DNA of 64,000 nucleotides from a bacterium. Its GTDB lineage: Bacteria > Bacteroidota > Ignavibacteria > Ignavibacteriales > Ignavibacteriaceae. A model generated the notes under the pieces. That model searched no databases and was not told where the DNA came from. It saw only the letters and a list, made by a program, of their open reading frames with translations. This document shows positions 33,583 through 42,638 of this stretch, in pieces. The stretch covers positions 682,001 to 746,000 of the forward strand of contig JADJWC010000002.1 of NCBI GenBank assembly GCA_016716565.1, given 5' to 3'. Position numbers and translations under genes: made by a program. The first letter of the stretch is position 1. Each line of letters starts with the position of its first letter.

Positions 33583-34692
33583 ATGACTGAAATAACAAAA
33601 AGCGGTATTCTTTCTGCTATCAAGAAAATTGATGATAAAAATTTCAACAAAAACTCACTAACTCTTAACTCAATAAAAAAAATTGAACGCAGCGGCAGTT
33701 CTCTGACCGTCGATATTTCAATCCCGGCTCTGAACAAAGAGACAAACTTCGACTATAATAAAATTGCAGATATTATTAAGCAGGAATTTCCTGAGCTTCA
33801 CGATATTCATCTGAATGTTCAGCAGAGAGTATCAACTGTAACTACTCATAAAGATCCGAAGAAAGAAGCAATTCTTCCCGGAGTTAAAAACACAATAGCT
33901 GTTGCCAGCGGTAAAGGCGGTGTTGGTAAATCAACTGTTGCTGTCAATCTTGCGGTTGCTCTTGCTAAAGACGGTGCAAAAGTCGGATTGATCGATGCGG
34001 ATATCTACGGACCAAGCATTCCGCTGATGCTTGGAGTAAATGAAAAACCAAATGTAATCCAGGATGATGGAAAAGTCAGGCTAATTCCTCTCGAAGCATT
34101 CGGATTAAAAATGATTTCAATTGGACTTTTAATTGATGATAATGCCCCGTTAATCTGGCGCGGACCGATGGCAAGTGGAGCCATCAAACAATTTATGACC
34201 GATGTTGCGTGGGGAGAACTAGATTATCTTGTTTTCGATATGCCTCCCGGAACCGGTGATATTCAATTAACTTTAGTTCAGACAATTCCTCTGACAGGTG
34301 CTGTTATAGTCACAACACCACAGGAAGTTTCTCTCATCGATGCAAGAAAAGCTTTGAAAATGTTTCAACGAGTAAATGTTCCCGTACTCGGCTTGATTGA
34401 AAATATGAGTTACTTCATCGCACCGGATACAAAAAATCGATATGATATATTTGGTTCCGGCGGCGGTGAAAGAGTATCGAGAGAATTGAAAGTTCCTTTC
34501 CTCGGCGGTATTCCAATAAATCCACAAATAAGAGAAGGCGGCGATAAAGGTATACCAATTGTCTTCGACATTCCTGATTCTAAGGATGCCGAAATAATCC
34601 TTGATATTTCAAGAAATCTTGCCGAACAGGTGAATATCAGAAATTCAAAAGCGCCGGGAAAAGTTGAAATACTTCTTGGTGATGATGATTAA
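33583..34692 (+). CDS. mrp: Mrp/ApbC Fe-S carrier ATPase
   Basis: The 369-aa protein has an N-terminal DUF59/MIP18-like domain (about 5-88) and a ParA-like P-loop ATPase with deviant Walker A SGKGGVGKST (109-118), DADIYGPS and PPGTGDIQLT. Mrp proteins carry 4Fe-4S clusters to target enzymes. The ENMSYFxCPxC motif that binds the bridging cluster in many members is absent (ENMSYFIAPDTKN), as I recall for other Bacteroidota homologues. The neighbour downstream is a NifU-type scaffold, which fits an Fe-S role. Confidence 0.92.
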   Translation: MTEITKSGILSAIKKIDDKNFNKNSLTLNSIKKIERSGSSLTVDISIPALNKETNFDYNKIADIIKQEFPELHDIHLNVQQRVSTVTTHKDPKKEAILPGVKNTIAVASGKGGVGKSTVAVNLAVALAKDGAKVGLIDADIYGPSIPLMLGVNEKPNVIQDDGKVRLIPLEAFGLKMISIGLLIDDNAPLIWRGPMASGAIKQFMTDVAWGELDYLVFDMPPGTGDIQLTLVQTIPLTGAVIVTTPQEVSLIDARKALKMFQRVNVPVLGLIENMSYFIAPDTKNRYDIFGSGGGERVSRELKVPFLGGIPINPQIREGGDKGIPIVFDIPDSKDAEIILDISRNLAEQVNIRNSKAPGKVEILLGDDD

Positions 34693-34698
34693 CGGACT

Positions 34699-34739
34699 GT
34701 CATCACTTCGTCCCGTTAAAAACGGGACTCGCAATGACA
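34699..34739. repeat. Palindromic intergenic repeat
   Basis: TGTCAT ... ATGACA enclose TCCCGT-TAAAA-ACGGGA in the gap between mrp and the NifU-type gene. The TGTCAT/ATGACA ends and the 'CGTCC/GGGAC' core resemble the dispersed 'tcattgcgagtccc' type of intergenic repeat; it may also act as a terminator of mrp. Confidence 0.5.
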
Positions 34740-34798
34740 ATTCGCATATTTCATTTCAAAATTTTCATTAGATTTACAGAAGTAAATTAGTAATACCG

Positions 34799-35023
34799 AT
34801 GAAAGAGGAAATTTTAAAAGCACTTGAGTCAATAAGACCTTTCCTGCAGGCAGATAATGGCGATGTTGAACTTGTTGAAATAACCGATGAGAATATTGTC
34901 AAAGTCAGGCTTACTGGTGAATGCGAAAACTGCCCTATGTCGGTGCTTACGTTACGCGCCGGCATCGAAAGAGCTTTGATGAATAATGTGCCAGGCATCA
35001 GGAGAATTGAAGCAGTAAATTAA
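34799..35023 (+). CDS. NifU-like C-terminal domain protein
   Basis: The 74-aa protein consists only of the NifU C-terminal (Nfu) domain: ALESIRPFLQADNGDVELVEI and the cluster-binding CENC at 42-45 (GECENCPMSVLTLR), which binds a 4Fe-4S cluster across a dimer. It acts as an Fe-S scaffold or carrier. Length is typical of stand-alone Nfu in this phylum. It overlaps nothing; the permease gene starts 7 bp after its stop. Confidence 0.93.
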   Translation: MKEEILKALESIRPFLQADNGDVELVEITDENIVKVRLTGECENCPMSVLTLRAGIERALMNNVPGIRRIEAVN

Positions 35024-35030
35024 TTGCTTT

Positions 35031-36083
35031 ATGACAGATTCAACTTACAAGCACTTTACTAAATTCCTTTTATGGACTGCAGGAATAATTATTCTTCTTT
35101 ACCTTTTCTACCTGCTCACAGAAATAATTATCATATTGTCTTTGTCAGTTCTGCTGGCGTTTATATTTGCGCCGTTCGTTTCTATGCTCGAGGGAAAAGG
35201 ATTTAACCGGCTTACTGCAACTTTGATTATGTTCGCTGTTTTCGGATTCATCATTTACTTTAGTCTGTCAATAATAATCCCGAAGTTTGTTTATCAGATG
35301 GAACAGTTGATAAGTTCGCTTGAAGGTTTTTCCTTTGCTGAGGAAATGAAAATACTTGAAGGAACCCTATTACACTATATACCCTTTCTCAAATCCGGCG
35401 ACCTGACACAAAGAGTTGAACTATTCATCACCTCGCAGATTACAAATATTTTTGACAGTATCTCTACTGTACTGTCAAGTGTAGTTTCAATAATAGCAGT
35501 GCTGGTGATTGTTCCATTTATCACGTTTTTTATTTTGAAAGATTACAGAAGAATAATGCAGGGTCTGCTTCAAACTATTCCGAATAAATATTTTGAGATG
35601 TCATATTACATTCTGAAGAAAGTATCATTGCGTCTTGGATTATTCGTGCGTGCCTGGATTTTTGATGCTACATTTGTCGGAGTGATGATTGGCTTTGGTT
35701 TTTATTTCATTGGCGTCCCCAATGCTTTACCACTTGGAGTAATCGCAGGTCTTGGACATCTCATCCCATACTTTGGACCAGTGATCGGCGGTATCCCTGC
35801 GATAATAGTTTCGATAGTTCAGTACGGAGATCTTTCACAGGTTCCACTTATTCTGCTTGTGGTTTTAATTACTTACACTTTCGATAATGGTTTTGTTCAG
35901 CCGTATGTTTTCGGTAAGAGTGTTGATATGCACCCGATCGTAATAATTCTTCTCATAATCAGCGGAGGGACTTTGTTTGGTCTGATGGGAATGCTGCTTG
36001 CTGTACCCGCTGCAACAGTTGTTAAAACCTTTACTAAAGAAATTTACTTCGCAAAGAAGAATTATAAAATTGCGAGAGTATGA
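35031..36083 (+). CDS. AI-2E family transporter (PerM/YdiK type)
   Basis: The 350-aa protein has about eight hydrophobic segments and the AI-2E_transport pattern: LTATLIMFAVFGFIIYFS near the start, FVRAWIFDATFVGVMIGFGFYFIGVPNALPLGVIAGLGHLIPYFGPVIGGIPA and FVQPYVFGKSVDMHPIVIILLIISGG. Despite the family name, substrates are varied and often unknown (some members are Na+/H+ antiporters). A stem-loop follows the gene at 36098-36126. Confidence 0.88.
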   Translation: MTDSTYKHFTKFLLWTAGIIILLYLFYLLTEIIIILSLSVLLAFIFAPFVSMLEGKGFNRLTATLIMFAVFGFIIYFSLSIIIPKFVYQMEQLISSLEGFSFAEEMKILEGTLLHYIPFLKSGDLTQRVELFITSQITNIFDSISTVLSSVVSIIAVLVIVPFITFFILKDYRRIMQGLLQTIPNKYFEMSYYILKKVSLRLGLFVRAWIFDATFVGVMIGFGFYFIGVPNALPLGVIAGLGHLIPYFGPVIGGIPAIIVSIVQYGDLSQVPLILLVVLITYTFDNGFVQPYVFGKSVDMHPIVIILLIISGGTLFGLMGMLLAVPAATVVKTFTKEIYFAKKNYKIARV

Positions 36084-36097
36084 GATTGAACTATAGA

Positions 36098-36126
36098 AGA
36101 TGACATCTCATTGAGAGATGTCATCT
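36098..36126. terminator. Bidirectional terminator hairpin
   Basis: AGATGACATCTC-ATTGA-GAGATGTCATCT has 12-bp arms and sits between the stops of the convergent permease (36083) and T9SS gene (36137). Confidence 0.75.
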
Positions 36127-36136
36127 TTAAAAGAAG

Positions 36137-37153
36137 TTACTTGAGCAATACAATCTTCTTAGTATCAACAAAAACTTGTCCTGAGCCTTTCGAAGGATTG
36201 ACTGCTTGCAATTTATAGAAATAAACCCCGCTTGTTAATGCACTTCCATCAAATTCAATTTCATAATTGCCAATTGGCTTTTCTTCATTTATCAATGTTG
36301 TAATTTCATTGCCCAATACATCATACACTTTGAGTGTTACAAAACTCATTTCTGGTATTTGGAATTTAATTGTTGTTGTTGGGTTGAATGGATTGGGATA
36401 GTTTTGTTCGAGTGCAAATTCAGTTGGTACAGAAAAATCCTTTACACCAACTATAGTATCTATTCGTACCAATACATAATCATCTAAATACCATTGAGAT
36501 GAATCGGGATTGGGCCAGTTGCTTCCCAAAAGATCTGTTACAGATAGTTGAAGTTTACAAGTATCGCCTCCGTTACCGAGAGTCCATTGCCACGCGTGAA
36601 TAAGATTACCCTCAAAATAGTATTCAGCCAAATCACTATTTAAATCTACAATTAGTTCGTTATGCATCCACGTATCATAAGAAAATGAAAATTGTGCAGT
36701 TCCCCATCCACCAGCTAGTAAAACTCCGTTACCTAATGGATTAAATTTTACATAAAATCCCCACTCAGTTGAATCAGGACTATAAAAAGCTGCTAACTGC
36801 CCCCAGCTAGCGGTGTAAGCTGTGGGAATGTATAAATAAAAACTAATGCTATAGTAGCCACTATCAAAGTCTGGAATAGGTTTAACAAGGTCGTTATTCT
36901 GCTGAATCCAAACCGAGTTCGTTCCGCTATAAGCAATTGAGTTAGTCACGTAAGGATCTTCAACCGGATCGCATGGAAGACCGCTCCAAGTATCCCAATT
37001 AATCGAGTCCTGACAAGCCAATTGTTGACCGGCAGTAAATGATTCAAAATCATTCTGGAATAGAATTAGGGAATCTTCCTGCCCAAAGACAAAAGATGAA
37101 TTTAAAACCAATAAACCCGTAATAAGATTGCTGAGAAAAGACATTTTGCGCAT
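36137..37153 (-). CDS. T9SS cargo protein with concanavalin-like domain
   Basis: The protein of ~338 aa starts at ATG 37153 after GGGAGGA (a longer frame to 37222 has no such site) and has a signal peptide ending SSFVFGQ. The middle (about 25-235) looks like a concanavalin/LamG-type beta-sandwich (YYSISFYLYIPTAYTASWGQ), perhaps a glycan-binding or lyase-like domain. The last ~90 residues are a T9SS sorting domain (QNYPNPFNPTTTIKF ... KKIVLLK). Between YKLQA and VDTKKI it carries an extra NPSKGSGQVF, coded by a palindromic repeat near 36171-36192. Confidence 0.85.
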   Translation of the reverse strand: MRKMSFLSNLITGLLVLNSSFVFGQEDSLILFQNDFESFTAGQQLACQDSINWDTWSGLPCDPVEDPYVTNSIAYSGTNSVWIQQNNDLVKPIPDFDSGYYSISFYLYIPTAYTASWGQLAAFYSPDSTEWGFYVKFNPLGNGVLLAGGWGTAQFSFSYDTWMHNELIVDLNSDLAEYYFEGNLIHAWQWTLGNGGDTCKLQLSVTDLLGSNWPNPDSSQWYLDDYVLVRIDTIVGVKDFSVPTEFALEQNYPNPFNPTTTIKFQIPEMSFVTLKVYDVLGNEITTLINEEKPIGNYEIEFDGSALTSGVYFYKLQAVNPSKGSGQVFVDTKKIVLLK

Positions 37154-37382
37154 GACATCCTCCCAATAAAGAAATTTTAATAAGTGTTTATTTATTAACA
37201 CTACTCCTTGGGGGAAGCACAAAATTCCGGAAGGAAGAAAAGAGAAACTATATTCTACACGTTTCTCCTAAGGGGCAGAACTGCTATTAATAATATGCAA
37301 AGATTTTACAAGATAAAAAAGCAACTGTTGGTGAGTGGCAAGTAAAAAGAGAATTTTATTAAAAACGCAGGATTAAATTAAA

Positions 37383-38381
37383 TCAAACTTCGCTGGACAA
37401 TCTCTCAATCACATCTGTAGACTTTATTCCATCAGCTTCAGCGCTGAAGTTGGTAATAATCCTGTGGCGAAGGACGGGAAGCATTGCAACTTTTACGTCA
37501 TCAATGTTCGGAGTGAATCTTCCCTGGATAACTGCACGGGTTTTTGATGCAAGAATCATATACTGCGAAGCTCTCGGTCCTGCGCCCCACGTTATCCAAT
37601 CTTTAATGAATTGTGGTGAGTTTCCATTCGTTGGTCTGGTCATATTTGCAACTTTAACTGCATACTCGATAACATTATCAGCAACAGGAACTTTTCTTAC
37701 AAGATCCTGGAACTCAAGTATCTCATTGGCGTTCAAAACTTTTTCAAGCTTTGCTTTATATTCACTCGTTGTTGTTTCGACAATTCTGATTTCCTCTTTG
37801 AAAGATGGATAATCAAGCCATAGGTTGAACATAAACCTGTCAAGCTGTGCTTCAGGCAAAGGATATGTTCCTTCCTGCTCGATCGGGTTTTGCGTTGCGA
37901 GAACAAAGAATGGCTGAGGAAGCTGATAAGTTGTTCCGGCTGCAGTCACTTTATTTTCCTGCATTGCTTCAAGAAGTGCTGCCTGAGTTTTGGGAGGTGT
38001 TCTGTTTATTTCATCTGCAAGAATAATGTTTGCAAAGATTGGTCCTGAAATAAACTTGAAATTTCTTTTTTTGCTTATGGCATCTTCTTCTATAATTTCT
38101 GTACCGGTAATATCACTCGGCATTAAATCGGGAGTAAACTGTATTCTGCTGAATTTTAAATCAAGAACTTCAGCAACAGTTTTTATGAGAAGTGTTTTTG
38201 CGAGCCCGGGAACTCCAACTAATAAACAATGTCCTTTTGAAAAAAGTGAAATCAAAAGCTGGTCAACTATTTCATCCTGACCAACAATTGCTTTTGCGAT
38301 TTCTGATTTTACTTTCTTGATTTTTTCGGCAAGCTTTTCAACAAGCTCAACGTCATTTCGACCGGTGGGAGTTTCTTTCAA
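37383..38381 (-). CDS. MoxR-type AAA+ ATPase
   Basis: The 332-aa protein has the MoxR pattern: Walker A in GVPGLAKTLLIKT, Walker B/sensor ILADEINRTPPKTQAALLEAMQE, FFVLATQNPIEQEGTYPLPEAQLDRFMF, and arginine-finger region. MoxR ATPases act as chaperones that activate or assemble partners, typically with a vWA-domain protein. None of these partners is near; the neighbours are outer-membrane PPIases. The start is ATG 38381. Upstream is a 91-bp gap to the PPIase operon. Confidence 0.92.
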   Translation of the reverse strand: MKETPTGRNDVELVEKLAEKIKKVKSEIAKAIVGQDEIVDQLLISLFSKGHCLLVGVPGLAKTLLIKTVAEVLDLKFSRIQFTPDLMPSDITGTEIIEEDAISKKRNFKFISGPIFANIILADEINRTPPKTQAALLEAMQENKVTAAGTTYQLPQPFFVLATQNPIEQEGTYPLPEAQLDRFMFNLWLDYPSFKEEIRIVETTTSEYKAKLEKVLNANEILEFQDLVRKVPVADNVIEYAVKVANMTRPTNGNSPQFIKDWITWGAGPRASQYMILASKTRAVIQGRFTPNIDDVKVAMLPVLRHRIITNFSAEADGIKSTDVIERLSSEV

Positions 38382-38472
38382 ATTTATTTCCTTTTAAAGT
38401 TTGCTTCTAGCTTTCGGATGCTAAGTTTTAGATGGAAAAATTATTATAATGTTTCTTTTCACTGCTTACTAA

Positions 38473-39756
38473 TTACAGTCTTACTTCCCAATAAATTTTG
38501 TCACGTAGTGAAGCAACCCACGTATCATACTGCTTTTGTTTTTTATACTCGTCAGCCAGCCGTTTTAATTCAGTGTAATCTTCTTCAAGGCTTGCAGGAT
38601 GCTGCGGTACCCTGGTTTGAAGATAAACTATATGATAACCATAAATGCCCTGTCCATAGTCTATTCTTTTGGGAAAGCTGATTTCCTCTTGTTTCATCTT
38701 TGATACAACATCAAGAAGATTTTTATCTAACTGATTTATATAGAATGTTCCCAAATCACCCGAGAACGGTGCAGTCTCTTTATCTTCACTGTATTTTTTT
38801 GCATAGAATTGGAAAGTATTAACTCCATTTACAATACTATCTCTTATCTCTGTCAGGAATTCGATTGTCTCAAGGTCGGCTCCCTCATCTGTTTTAAACT
38901 TAAAGAGGATGTGACGGGTTCTAATTGATTCACCTCTTCGTTCAAGCAGCTCGATGATATGGTAACCAACCGGAGTTTCAACAACGTCCGATAACTCACC
39001 AACTTCGAGAGCAAATGCAGCAGCTTCGAATTGTGGATAGAAAACACCTTTCTTTACAAAACCTAGATCACCGCCATAAGTTTTGCTGCCCGGATCTTCG
39101 GAATATTTCTTTGCCATTTCTTCAAAACTTGCACCTTGCTTAATTGAATCAAGCACTGCTTGAGCGAAATCGCGGTATTGTGCTTTCAACCTGTCAGTTG
39201 TTTTTGGATTCCTGAAGATATGAAAGATGTGAAGCTTTTCCGGAATCATTCCCAGACTATCCTTGAAGTTGTAATAGAATTCTTCAACTTCACGACGGGA
39301 CGCTTCAACAGGTGCAAAATTCTTTTCACGCAGACGCTGAACCATCAAACTTTTCCTTACATCTTCACGAAGCTCTCTTTTTATTTTCTCAAGACTCATC
39401 CCGTACATTTTTTCAATATTCGCTTCAGAACCATACTGCTGTTTGAGTACGTTTATCTGGTATTCAATTCTTTGAGCTACTTCAGCATCGGTCACTGTTA
39501 TTGAATCAAGTTCTGCCTGCGCATAGACAAGCTTTTCATCTATCATTGTAAAAAGGATTTGCCTCTTCAAATCCGGAGATTTTGGATCGAGGCTTCTTTG
39601 GGATGCATAAATCGCTACCTGGAAATCAAGCTCGCTCTGGAGTATAATTTCATTATCAATAACGGCAACAATCTTATCTATAACCCCTGATTGAGCAAAC
39701 AAAACTCCGGAGAATAGGATAAGGATAATTATCTTATTTATGAATTCTTTTATCAT
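38473..39756 (-). CDS. SurA-like periplasmic peptidyl-prolyl isomerase
   Basis: The 427-aa protein has a signal peptide (1-21, ending LFAQ), a SurA N-domain-like helical region (VIDKIVAVIDNEIILQSELD, about 24-160), and two parvulin domains: IFHIFRNPKTTDRLKAQYRDF...YGGDLGFVKKG and TRHILFKFKTDEGADLE...SGDLGTFY. This matches SurA-like chaperones that escort outer-membrane proteins across the periplasm. Its start overlaps the stop of the previous gene by 4 bp, so three PPIases are translated as one unit. Confidence 0.9.
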   Translation of the reverse strand: MIKEFINKIIILILFSGVLFAQSGVIDKIVAVIDNEIILQSELDFQVAIYASQRSLDPKSPDLKRQILFTMIDEKLVYAQAELDSITVTDAEVAQRIEYQINVLKQQYGSEANIEKMYGMSLEKIKRELREDVRKSLMVQRLREKNFAPVEASRREVEEFYYNFKDSLGMIPEKLHIFHIFRNPKTTDRLKAQYRDFAQAVLDSIKQGASFEEMAKKYSEDPGSKTYGGDLGFVKKGVFYPQFEAAAFALEVGELSDVVETPVGYHIIELLERRGESIRTRHILFKFKTDEGADLETIEFLTEIRDSIVNGVNTFQFYAKKYSEDKETAPFSGDLGTFYINQLDKNLLDVVSKMKQEEISFPKRIDYGQGIYGYHIVYLQTRVPQHPASLEEDYTELKRLADEYKKQKQYDTWVASLRDKIYWEVRL

Positions 39757-40568
39757 TTAATTTCTATCTCGCTTAATGAGTACAGGTCATCAATATAATT
39801 TTCCAGGGCTAATTCAGTTAGTGCAGATTTGTATCTTCTTTCAACTTCATTCTTCACTGCTATGTACGGGGGAACAGACTGCGCCGAATATTTTTCTAAA
39901 AGCTGCACAACAGTATAATAACCGTTGTCATCAGGAATGACAATGCTAATTTCCAGTGGGTAAAGTCCTTCGAGAACACGTATCAACCTGCCGGGATAAA
40001 TATCCTGTTCCGGTATTAATGACTCGCTGGTTACACTGACAAGTTGTGGTAAATCTTTAAAATTTTCAACCGCAGTCTGCCAGCCATTTACAATTACTTC
40101 AGTACGGAACATTACAGCTGACTCCCTGTCTGAAAAAGTTATCCGGTTCAGAAAATAGGAATTAAAAGGAAGACGAAAACTTGATTGATTCTCCTTATAA
40201 TAATTTTCCAGCTCCGCCTGCGAAACATTAAGCTGTGAAGATGCCGAAAAATTTTCAAGAAGTAATGAAGCTGCCAGTTGTCTTCTTGAATTTTCAATTG
40301 CTCTTTTAAATTCCTTAGAATCTGTAATTCCCTGCTTAACTGCTTCCTGGAAAAGAATTTCCTGTCTTACCCAATTTTTAATGAATGCCGACCGGAATTT
40401 TTCCGAAACAAACTGGGAGTCAGCCATCTCGTAAAGTTCAGATTCCAGAAGATATGTATCATTGACTCTCGCTATATAGGAATCCGGTTTTTCAGGTTTA
40501 CTACATGAAAAAAGAAACAGCGATACGAGTAATAATCCTTTAATTATTTTCTGCCTGCTTAAAAGCAT
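39753..40568 (-). CDS. Parvulin-like lipoprotein isomerase
   Basis: About 271 aa with lipoprotein signal MLLSRQKIIKGLLLVSLFLFSC. Upstream Met codons at 40580 and 40613 are alternatives; I prefer 40568 because it gives a normal lipoprotein signal. The body has a SurA_N-like region (RVNDTYLLESELYEMADSQ) and a PPIC-type core, but the parvulin motifs are worn (RITFSDRESAVMFRTE). It overlaps the end of the upstream PPIase gene by about 29 bp. It probably is a chaperone-like relative lacking isomerase activity. Confidence 0.75.
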   Translation of the reverse strand: MLLSRQKIIKGLLLVSLFLFSCSKPEKPDSYIARVNDTYLLESELYEMADSQFVSEKFRSAFIKNWVRQEILFQEAVKQGITDSKEFKRAIENSRRQLAASLLLENFSASSQLNVSQAELENYYKENQSSFRLPFNSYFLNRITFSDRESAVMFRTEVIVNGWQTAVENFKDLPQLVSVTSESLIPEQDIYPGRLIRVLEGLYPLEISIVIPDDNGYYTVVQLLEKYSAQSVPPYIAVKNEVERRYKSALTELALENYIDDLYSLSEIEIK

Positions 40569-42516
40569 TCTCGAGTTCATTATAATAAACTTTCGGCTCG
40601 TATCTTTTCTCAAGACTTGTCAGGTAATCGTTCTCAAGTTTTTTACTAAGCATTTCCTGGTATTCACCTGAAACTTCAGCTTTAGCTTCTTCAAATGTTT
40701 TAATTCTTGAAGGCTGTCTGTCATTCAATTTGAACATTGCATACCCGCCGCCAAAAGCAACCGGTGCTGAATATTCACCAACACTGGCAATTTTATTTGC
40801 TTCTTTATAGAAATCAGAGTAATCGACAGACTGCAGATCATATTGTCCCTTGTCTTTCTTCTTCGTGCTGCGTTCTGTATAAAGAGCAGCTAAAGTATCG
40901 AATGATGCACCTTCTTTAAGCATGGTGTAATATTTCTGAATTGTTGAGTCCTGCATGCAAAAGATTTCTGTAAAGCTGATTCGCTCCGGCATAATGTATT
41001 TATCTTTATTTGAGTCCCAGTAGTTATAAACATCAGCACTGTCAATTTTTACTTTATTCCAGACTTCCTCCTCCTGAATTTTGAAGATGAAGATACCATC
41101 CTTGTAGTCTTCCATCAGTTGAGCGAACTGTGGATCTTCCTTATCAAGATTCATTGCTTCTTCCTCAAGCAGCATATCCTCTGCGAGTGTATTTATTGCA
41201 TTTTCAACCTCAGCTATATCATCCATAGGCTTGGCAGTGATTTTTGAATTGCTGTTTGCTGCCTCAAGGAAATTACCAACTGTTACTTTTTTCCCTGAAT
41301 ATGAAAATAAAACATCATTTGCTATTTCATCATATTTTGGGTGAACCATTCCAAATCTCAACGAATCACTGTTTTCAACAAATCGGTCAAGACTATTTTC
41401 ATCGATGGTGAAGTTATATTTTTTCTTCAGTGATTCAATCAATACTTCCCTTTCGTGCTGATATCTTTGCTTGTTAAACATGTTCTTCAGGTTTTCATAC
41501 TCAGCTTCATATGGTTGGGTATCCATTTTATCAGTCAACTTGATTATGTGATAACCAAAGTTTGTTTGAACAAGATCAGAAATCTGACCGACTTCCATTT
41601 TGAAAGCAGTCTCATCAAACTCTTTTACCATCATTCTTCTTTCAAAGTATCCGAGATCGCCGCCTTTTTCCTTTGAACCGGGATCATCTGAATATTTGAG
41701 AGCCAATTCTTCAAATGAAGCTCCGTCTCTTAGCTGAGCTAAAACAGAATCAGCACGCATCTTTGCATACGCAGTGTCAATGTTGCCTTCACTGTTGTGG
41801 TAACCAATTAATATGTGACTTGCCTGAATTTTAGGGGTACGATGATTTCTCTCGGTAACTTTTATCAGGTGGTATCCGAATCTTGTTTTTACAACTTCAG
41901 GATAAATTTCACCAGCCTGTAAAGTGTACATCGGATCTTCGAATTCGTATGGAAGTAATCCAGCAGTTATGTAATAAATATCTCCGCCGTTAACTCCTGA
42001 GAATTTATCATCAGAATGTTTGATTGCCATATTTTCGAAACTATGTCCGTTCTTTATGCTGTCCAAAATTGCCTGAGCTTTTATTCTGGCAGCTTCATCG
42101 CCTGTTGAGTCTGGTCTGATCATTATATGACTAACTCTGAATTCTTCTTTTCTTCTATCATATAACTGCTTTATTCCAGGCTCATTCACTTTCTTTTCAA
42201 TAATATATGAAACTCCAACCTGTTTCTGGTAATCTTTAAGTTCGCCCATCAGATTTTCGTCTTTATCGTAGGCTCTTACCTGTGCATCTCTAAGCTTCAT
42301 TCTGAATTTAACATACAGGTCTAAAAAGTTTTTATATTCCTGCATGTCCTTGTTAACAGCGTTTTCCCAGCCGCCTACATTTTTTGCATAAGCGTGTTCA
42401 AACTCGTCTAAAGTGATTTCATATTTTCCAAATTCTGCTACTACCTGAGCAGGAACGTTGGCTATGATAATTAACTGAAAAAAAAGAAATGTTATTGTAA
42501 AACGATTTCGCCACAT
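40540..42516 (-). CDS. Large SurA-like protein with two parvulin domains
   Basis: The 658-aa protein has a signal peptide (1-23), a long N-terminal chaperone region, two parvulin domains (VSHIMIRPDSTGDEAARIKAQAILD...NGGDIYYI; ASHILIGYHNSEGNIDTAYAK...KGGDLGYFERRMM) and a long helical C-terminal region with LTDKMDTQPYEAEYENLKNMFNKQRYQ. Together with the next two genes it forms a three-isomerase operon, in which all products have export signals. It probably is the first chaperone for outer-membrane or T9SS cargo. Upstream gap 121 bp contains the terminator of the protease gene's side. Confidence 0.88.
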   Translation of the reverse strand: MWRNRFTITFLFFQLIIIANVPAQVVAEFGKYEITLDEFEHAYAKNVGGWENAVNKDMQEYKNFLDLYVKFRMKLRDAQVRAYDKDENLMGELKDYQKQVGVSYIIEKKVNEPGIKQLYDRRKEEFRVSHIMIRPDSTGDEAARIKAQAILDSIKNGHSFENMAIKHSDDKFSGVNGGDIYYITAGLLPYEFEDPMYTLQAGEIYPEVVKTRFGYHLIKVTERNHRTPKIQASHILIGYHNSEGNIDTAYAKMRADSVLAQLRDGASFEELALKYSDDPGSKEKGGDLGYFERRMMVKEFDETAFKMEVGQISDLVQTNFGYHIIKLTDKMDTQPYEAEYENLKNMFNKQRYQHEREVLIESLKKKYNFTIDENSLDRFVENSDSLRFGMVHPKYDEIANDVLFSYSGKKVTVGNFLEAANSNSKITAKPMDDIAEVENAINTLAEDMLLEEEAMNLDKEDPQFAQLMEDYKDGIFIFKIQEEEVWNKVKIDSADVYNYWDSNKDKYIMPERISFTEIFCMQDSTIQKYYTMLKEGASFDTLAALYTERSTKKKDKGQYDLQSVDYSDFYKEANKIASVGEYSAPVAFGGGYAMFKLNDRQPSRIKTFEEAKAEVSGEYQEMLSKKLENDYLTSLEKRYEPKVYYNELENAFKQAENN

Positions 42517-42592
42517 TTTGTACTTTCTCCTAATAATTTCTGAAAAATGAGAGGAGAATTTTAGGTATAGTGGGCTTGAAAATCAAGGGAAA

Positions 42593-42633
42593 TTAAGCCT
42601 GACCCAGCGTAAATTGTCACCGGATCAGGCTTA
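42593..42633 (-). terminator. Terminator after the T9SS protease gene region
   Basis: TTAAGCCTGA and TCAGGCTTA are 9-10-bp arms around a 22-base loop in the gap between the protease stop (42639) and the PPIase operon start. The protease gene reads toward it on the minus strand; a T-rich tract (TTAATTTCCC) follows. Confidence 0.65.
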
Positions 42634-42638
42634 AAATT

